Program-made: the position numbers and the translations under genes
The notes under the pieces: model-generated
What the model was told of the DNA's origin: nothing
What the model saw: only the letters and a program-made list of their open reading frames with translations
Databases searched by the model: none
Shown here: piece after piece, positions 60,417-64,000 of the stretch
Layout: each line of letters begins with the position of its first letter
Position numbering within the stretch: the stretch's first letter is position 1
Assembly (NCBI RefSeq): GCF_016745235.1
Contig: NZ_JAELVM010000001.1
Coordinates: forward strand, 1,873,856 to 1,937,855
DNA: 64,000 bases
Reading direction: 5' to 3'
Source: Chryseobacterium endalhagicum
Lineage (GTDB): Bacteria > Bacteroidota > Bacteroidia > Flavobacteriales > Weeksellaceae

Positions 60417-60971
60417 ATGGAGCATCTTGAAAAGAATTTTTTACTGGCAAAAAAACAGGACCGGAGAGCCCAGAAAGCTCTGTACGAGATGTTTTCGGCT
60501 AAAATGCTGGCCATTGCAAATTCTTATGTCAACAATATCCATGACGCCGAAGATATCCTGATCAGCGCATTTATGAAATGTTTTACGAAGCTGGATGAAT
60601 GCAGGGAATGGAAAAGCTTCCCGTTCTGGCTGCGGAAAATTATAGTCAATGATTCTATAAGCTTCGTCAGGAGAAACAGGAATATCCTGTATGCCGATAT
60701 AGAAATTGCAGATGATTATTCTGATGACGAGGGAGATGAACGGCTGGAGGATCTCAATATTGAGGAAATACTTTCACAGATGCCGGCGGGATACAGATTG
60801 GTTTTCAATTTATATGTCTTTGAAGAGAAAAAGCATCAGGAGATCGCAGAAATTCTGAATATTTCGGAAGGTACCAGTAAAAGCCAGCTGAGTAAAGCAA
60901 AAAAATGGCTGACGGAATTTTTAAAAGCAAAAGAAAATGAAAAAAGAAATACTGAAACAATTAAGATCTGA
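60417..60971 (+). CDS. ECF-type RNA polymerase sigma factor
   Basis: A 184-residue sigma-70 family protein with region 2 (YEMFSAKMLAIANSYVNNIH, DAEDILISAFMKCFTKL, then WKSFPFWLRKIIVNDSISFV) and region 4 (LSQMPAGYRLVFNLYVFEEK, HQEIAEILNISEGTSKSQLS). Its last 35 bp overlap the start of the next gene in another frame, which points to translational coupling with an anti-sigma partner. Confidence 0.93.
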   Translation: MEHLEKNFLLAKKQDRRAQKALYEMFSAKMLAIANSYVNNIHDAEDILISAFMKCFTKLDECREWKSFPFWLRKIIVNDSISFVRRNRNILYADIEIADDYSDDEGDERLEDLNIEEILSQMPAGYRLVFNLYVFEEKKHQEIAEILNISEGTSKSQLSKAKKWLTEFLKAKENEKRNTETIKI

Positions 60972-61656
60972 GTACGAAAGGCTCGAAATAAAGCCTTCTG
61001 CGGATCTTTGGGACAGGATGGAGCAGGAGATGGAAGATAAGCCGGTTTTGAGCGTTAAAAAGCCGTTTCAATGGTGGGGATATGCTGCCGCTGTATTGGT
61101 ATTGCTTTCTGTAGGAACAATGATTTACTATTATAGTTTTAAAACTGAATTTGATTACAAAAAGACAGATTATATCGTGAAAAAGGGGCTTGACAAAAAA
61201 ATAAAACCTGTAAACTCCGATCCCATCAGCCAGCCTGTGACTCCTGAAGTAGAACCGATTAGGAATGAGGAAACGAGAATAGTCCGTGAAGACCATAAAA
61301 AAGTAACTCCGGAAAAGGTTTTAACTCCTAAAAATGAAGAAAAAATAAATACTGTTAAAATTCCTGAACATAAAGAACAGCAGATTGTGATCCATCAGGC
61401 TAAGACCATTAATAAAGATCAGGAAAAGACGGTAGTGAACAGCCCGGACCGTTCTGCCATGGCAGAGGTTAAAAGATCAAAATCAAGTTACATCAGTTCG
61501 GATGATCTTCTTTTAGGAAGAGAACTGGAGAAAACCCGTGCAAGATCAAACAGAGATAACCGGAAGTTTGGGGTTATTAATCTGGATAAAATTGTCCCGG
61601 ATGTAGGTAATGTAACGGTTTTGGGAGTGACAGTCTATCTGGAGGATTCCAAATAA
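60937..61656 (+). CDS. Membrane protein, likely anti-sigma factor
   Basis: A 239-residue protein with a short cytoplasmic N-terminus (LRSEYERLEIKPSADLWDRM), one transmembrane segment (about 49-68, WGYAAAVLVLLSVGTMIYYY) and a Lys/Glu/Pro-rich extracytoplasmic part. The topology fits anti-sigma factors that hold an ECF sigma at the membrane; no zinc-finger (HxxxCxxC) motif is seen, so the assignment rests on topology and the 35-bp overlap with the sigma gene. Confidence 0.75.
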   Translation: MKKEILKQLRSEYERLEIKPSADLWDRMEQEMEDKPVLSVKKPFQWWGYAAAVLVLLSVGTMIYYYSFKTEFDYKKTDYIVKKGLDKKIKPVNSDPISQPVTPEVEPIRNEETRIVREDHKKVTPEKVLTPKNEEKINTVKIPEHKEQQIVIHQAKTINKDQEKTVVNSPDRSAMAEVKRSKSSYISSDDLLLGRELEKTRARSNRDNRKFGVINLDKIVPDVGNVTVLGVTVYLEDSK

Positions 61657-61739
61657 ATCACAAACACTTTGTACAAAAATAAAATACTGTCCTGAATGAG
61701 GTCAGAGAGAACGTATTGTCAAAAAAAAACAGAAAAAAT

Positions 61740-62840
61740 ATGAGAACCAAATTGGCTTTAATGGCGGCTGCCTTAGCTTTTACCTGCAGCTTTGCCCAGG
61801 AAAAAACGGATGTTGAATACAAAATAAATCGGTATTCTAAAAAGATCGACAGCATTGTAGTATCCGAAAAATCAAAAATGAATACAGAACTGGATATTAT
61901 CGACAGCAATTTCACTGAAAAAAAGATCACATCAGAGGAAAAACAGAAGCAGCGTGAAGAAACGGCCCTGAAGTATCAGCAGATCATCAACGAAAAGGTA
62001 GATGCCCAGCAGCATGAGCTTGAACTGGCAACCAAAGAGATGGTAAAGAACTCCGTATTAATGGACCGTGATTCGGCACGCTCCAAAAACGAGGTTTGGC
62101 TGGGTTTTGACGGAATCAATATGAAGTTTGCAGATAAAAAGAACAGACGCCGAGATCCTAAATTTTATCTGAGAACCGTTGACTTTTCAGCGAGCATCAT
62201 GGGAAGCGGACTAACTTCAAAAGACGAACCTTTCAGTTTTTACAATAGCGATTCGGATACGAGAAACACCATCTTTAATTCTTCTCAGTTTGCTTTCCGC
62301 TACGAAGATCAGATCGGAGGATTCAAAAGCCCGGTTTTTTACCGCATCGGTTTGGGGGTAAGATCAGACAAGTACGTTCCAAAATACGGACAGGTTTTCA
62401 AGCAGGAAAACAATACACTTTTTGTGGATGATTTCGACAGAGGCAGCTTAAGAAATACGAAATTAAATATTACTTATCTGTACGTTCCGGTGGATTTAAG
62501 GTTTGTTTTAAATCCGAAATACATAGAATACGAAGGTGTAAAATATCTGGATAACAGGAAAAGACAGCTGAGCCTGATCATGGGAATTTACGGCGGTGTG
62601 AAGGTAGGAAGTGTGAATTATATTAAATATTCCAATGTCAACAGCAAAAGGATTGTAGAGAGGGAAAGAATCATGAATGGAGTGAATGATTTTGTAGTCG
62701 GAGGTAAATTCGGAATCAGCTATGCGGGCTTCAATCTCTTTGTTCAGAAAGATTTTAACCCGATATTTAATGACAGTGCCCTGCTGAAGAAAAAATATGG
62801 ACTCCAGTTCGGTATTGAGATCGCTAATCTTGATTTTTAA
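61740..62840 (+). CDS. Exported protein with coiled coil and outer-membrane barrel-like domain
   Basis: A 366-residue protein with a signal peptide (MRTKLALMAAALAFTCSFAQ), a charged, probably coiled-coil region at about 25-120 (EKKITSEEKQKQREETALKY) and a C-terminal beta-rich domain (FYLRTVDFSASIMGSGLTS, FYRIGLGVRSDKYVPKYG, LIMGIYGGVKVGSVNY, GGKFGISYAGFNLFVQKDF, ending YGLQFGIEIANLDF) that looks like a small outer-membrane barrel. Third gene of the sigma/anti-sigma unit (83 bp after it) and perhaps the target or sensor of that system. Confidence 0.75.
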   Translation: MRTKLALMAAALAFTCSFAQEKTDVEYKINRYSKKIDSIVVSEKSKMNTELDIIDSNFTEKKITSEEKQKQREETALKYQQIINEKVDAQQHELELATKEMVKNSVLMDRDSARSKNEVWLGFDGINMKFADKKNRRRDPKFYLRTVDFSASIMGSGLTSKDEPFSFYNSDSDTRNTIFNSSQFAFRYEDQIGGFKSPVFYRIGLGVRSDKYVPKYGQVFKQENNTLFVDDFDRGSLRNTKLNITYLYVPVDLRFVLNPKYIEYEGVKYLDNRKRQLSLIMGIYGGVKVGSVNYIKYSNVNSKRIVERERIMNGVNDFVVGGKFGISYAGFNLFVQKDFNPIFNDSALLKKKYGLQFGIEIANLDF

Positions 62841-62935
62841 TTAAATAATAAAAGTTCATTTTCATTGAATTAAATGCAAAATTTGAGGTTTTTCTTTAGG
62901 ACTAACAATCGTTTGGGTGAAGATAAGCCGTTTTT

Positions 62936-62968
62936 AAAACACACTGGTTAAAAGTGTTTTTTTTTTTG
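62936..62968 (+). terminator. Weak terminator-like hairpin
   Basis: AAAACACACT..AGTGTTTT with loop GGTTAAA and a long T-run. The stem is only 5 bp without bulges. Confidence 0.45.
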
Positions 62969-62989
62969 TATTTTGGCACTTTAGTAAAT

Positions 62990-63394
62990 ATGAAAAATAT
63001 TCAGTTATTAGGTTTGATTTTAGTGGTAGCAGGCAGTTTTATGCCTCTTGTTCATGTGCCTATTATCGGCAACTGGAACTACTGGAAGCTGGATCATTAT
63101 CTGGCCATTGCATGCTGGATTTTTGCGGCATGTGCCGTTTTTGGAATCGTTAATAACAGTGCGAAAATCGTAAGGCTTTTTGGAATCCTTTTGGTTTTAT
63201 TATTTGCATTTACGCTGGTTGCTGTTAAAATGCAGTCTCTGGACTATTTCAGCTTTCTTCCGTTTAAATCCTGGAGAGAAGCTTTTGCAGGCGTTGTAAA
63301 ACTGAAATGGGGCTGGATAGTAGAATTTTTAGGCGCTTTCCTTATGATTGTCGCTGTTGGTAATAAAAAAGTAAATAATCGGACACAGATATGA
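62990..63394 (+). CDS. Small four-helix membrane protein, unknown function
   Basis: A 134-residue protein with four hydrophobic segments (about 4-22, 37-56, 62-80 and 109-127) and an opening MKNIQLLGLILVVAGSFMPL. No family recognised. I chose ATG 62990; the frame's earlier part lies in the terminator T-run. Its last 4 bases overlap the start of the next gene, so the two are coupled. Confidence 0.75.
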   Translation: MKNIQLLGLILVVAGSFMPLVHVPIIGNWNYWKLDHYLAIACWIFAACAVFGIVNNSAKIVRLFGILLVLLFAFTLVAVKMQSLDYFSFLPFKSWREAFAGVVKLKWGWIVEFLGAFLMIVAVGNKKVNNRTQI

Positions 63395-63804
63395 AACACT
63401 TAAAAATGGCATCAGCAGCTTTATTGATGTTGGTGTTTTCTCAGGCTCAATCTCAGAAAACAACATTTAGCAAACCGGATCAGCCGGCCAGATGCAAGGA
63501 GATCAGGGATGGGAAATTTCTTAGGGCTAACTACCCACAAGGAATCTGGTATATGACCGTCAAAGATAATATCCAGATGGAGTATACTAATAATGGGAAA
63601 GATTACATAAAATCTACACTGGTTTTTGTAGACGACTGCAATTATAAAGCTATTGTTCTGGAAAAGTCGGACAAGAACGACCCTGTTAAGCTGGGTGATG
63701 TTTTCAATAATGAAATTGTTGAAACCCAGAATAATATGATTAAAGTACATACCAAAATTGAAAACGGGAACTACGAAATCATCTATATAAAAGTAAAAAA
63801 ATAG
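63391..63804 (+). CDS. Small exported protein, unknown function
   Basis: A 137-residue protein with a signal peptide (MKHLKMASAALLMLVFSQAQS). The mature domain (RCKEIRDGKFLRANYPQGIW, NGKDYIKSTLVFVDDCNYKA) has two Cys that may form a disulfide and looks like a single beta-rich domain. No family recognised. Its ATG overlaps the stop of the membrane protein before it by 4 bp. Confidence 0.75.
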   Translation: MKHLKMASAALLMLVFSQAQSQKTTFSKPDQPARCKEIRDGKFLRANYPQGIWYMTVKDNIQMEYTNNGKDYIKSTLVFVDDCNYKAIVLEKSDKNDPVKLGDVFNNEIVETQNNMIKVHTKIENGNYEIIYIKVKK

Positions 63805-63863
63805 ATTAGTATATTAAGGCCGGAAGGCTGAAGTTTTGTTTAAAAAAGTAAAATATAATACAC

Positions 63864-64000
63864 ATGAAAGAAGTATTCATTGTTTCCGCAGTAAGAACAC
63901 CTATCGGGAGTTTTATGGGAAGCCTTTCAACGGTTCCTGCTACGAAGCTGGGGTCTGCTGCTGTAAAAGGAGCATTAAATAAAATCAATCTTGATCCTAA
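63864..64000 (+). CDS. Acetyl-CoA acetyltransferase (thiolase), 5' part
   Basis: The first 45 codons of a thiolase; the rest lies outside the window. [20 protein letters not shown] and [20 protein letters not shown] are the standard thiolase N-terminus. The catalytic Cys is expected beyond the window edge. Spacing after the preceding stop is 59 bp. Confidence 0.92.
   Translation, partial: MKEVFIVSAVRTPIGSFMGSLSTVPATKLGSAAVKGALNKINLDP

Overview
The window is a stretch of A+T-rich chromosome from a Bacteroidota species, most likely class Flavobacteriia and close to Chryseobacterium. The evidence is many type IX secretion (T9SS) cargo proteins with C-terminal sorting domains, promoters of the Bacteroidota form (TTG, about 20 bases, TAnnTTTG), an atp operon that ends at atpG without atpD/atpC, a long His-rich N-terminus on ATP synthase subunit a, and little reliance on Shine-Dalgarno sites. 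No rRNA, tRNA, CRISPR array, prophage or complete insertion sequence was seen.

Layout. 1-7.3 kb: 3' part of glgC, an SRPBCC/GyrI-like membrane-anchored protein, sucAB and apaG. 7.5-11.6 kb: a T9SS cargo protein, a DEDDh exonuclease, an LpxL-like acyltransferase plus glycosyltransferase pair, and a secreted thioredoxin-like protein. 11.6-18.3 kb: a minus-strand tripartite efflux operon (TolC, HlyD, DHA2-type MFS) followed by an aldehyde dehydrogenase, with a divergent AraC regulator. 18.5-21.5 kb: rpsF-rpsR-rplI and a ClC channel. 21.6-27.3 kb: an NmrA-type oxidoreductase, an HxlR regulator, two small membrane proteins, a 2-oxoacid dehydrogenase E2, a SAM hydrolase (DUF62) and PhoH. 27.4-31 kb: four outer-membrane beta-barrel genes, two of them clearly related. 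31-38 kb: ffh, then the divergent atp operon (AtpI-like, B, E, F, H, A, G). 38.4-49.2 kb: a CNNM/CorC-like protein, clpS, an M36-like T9SS metalloprotease, udk, an FtsB-like protein, the small subunit of methylmalonyl-CoA mutase without its large subunit, a GxxExxY gene between repeats, DinB, a THUMP-like methyltransferase, a lipoprotein and an M20 dipeptidase. 49.3-56.1 kb: an island of five T9SS cargo genes plus a relic sorting domain, interrupted by one SDR gene. 56.3-64 kb: etfBA, a bifunctional nuclease, a nucleoside permease, an ECF sigma/anti-sigma/outer-membrane operon, two small hypothetical genes and the 5' end of a thiolase.

The most unusual structure is not a gene. At about a dozen spacers the DNA is built of short degenerate words with a fixed period, mostly 7 bp (GTTnnnn, GTCAATn, GGAAGnn) and in one place 8 bp. 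Words such as GTTCAAA, GTTGCTG, GTTGCGG and GTTTTAT are reused at separate loci, and several arrays run forward and then backward, so they can fold. They sit between genes, including inside the atp, rps/rpl, etf and efflux operons. A second family (period 10) brackets the GxxExxY gene, with a 29-bp perfect inverted repeat on its right side. The T9SS island shows a 154-bp near-identical 3' tract shared by two genes, suggesting gene conversion of sorting domains. All functional names come from reading motifs by eye; no database search was run.
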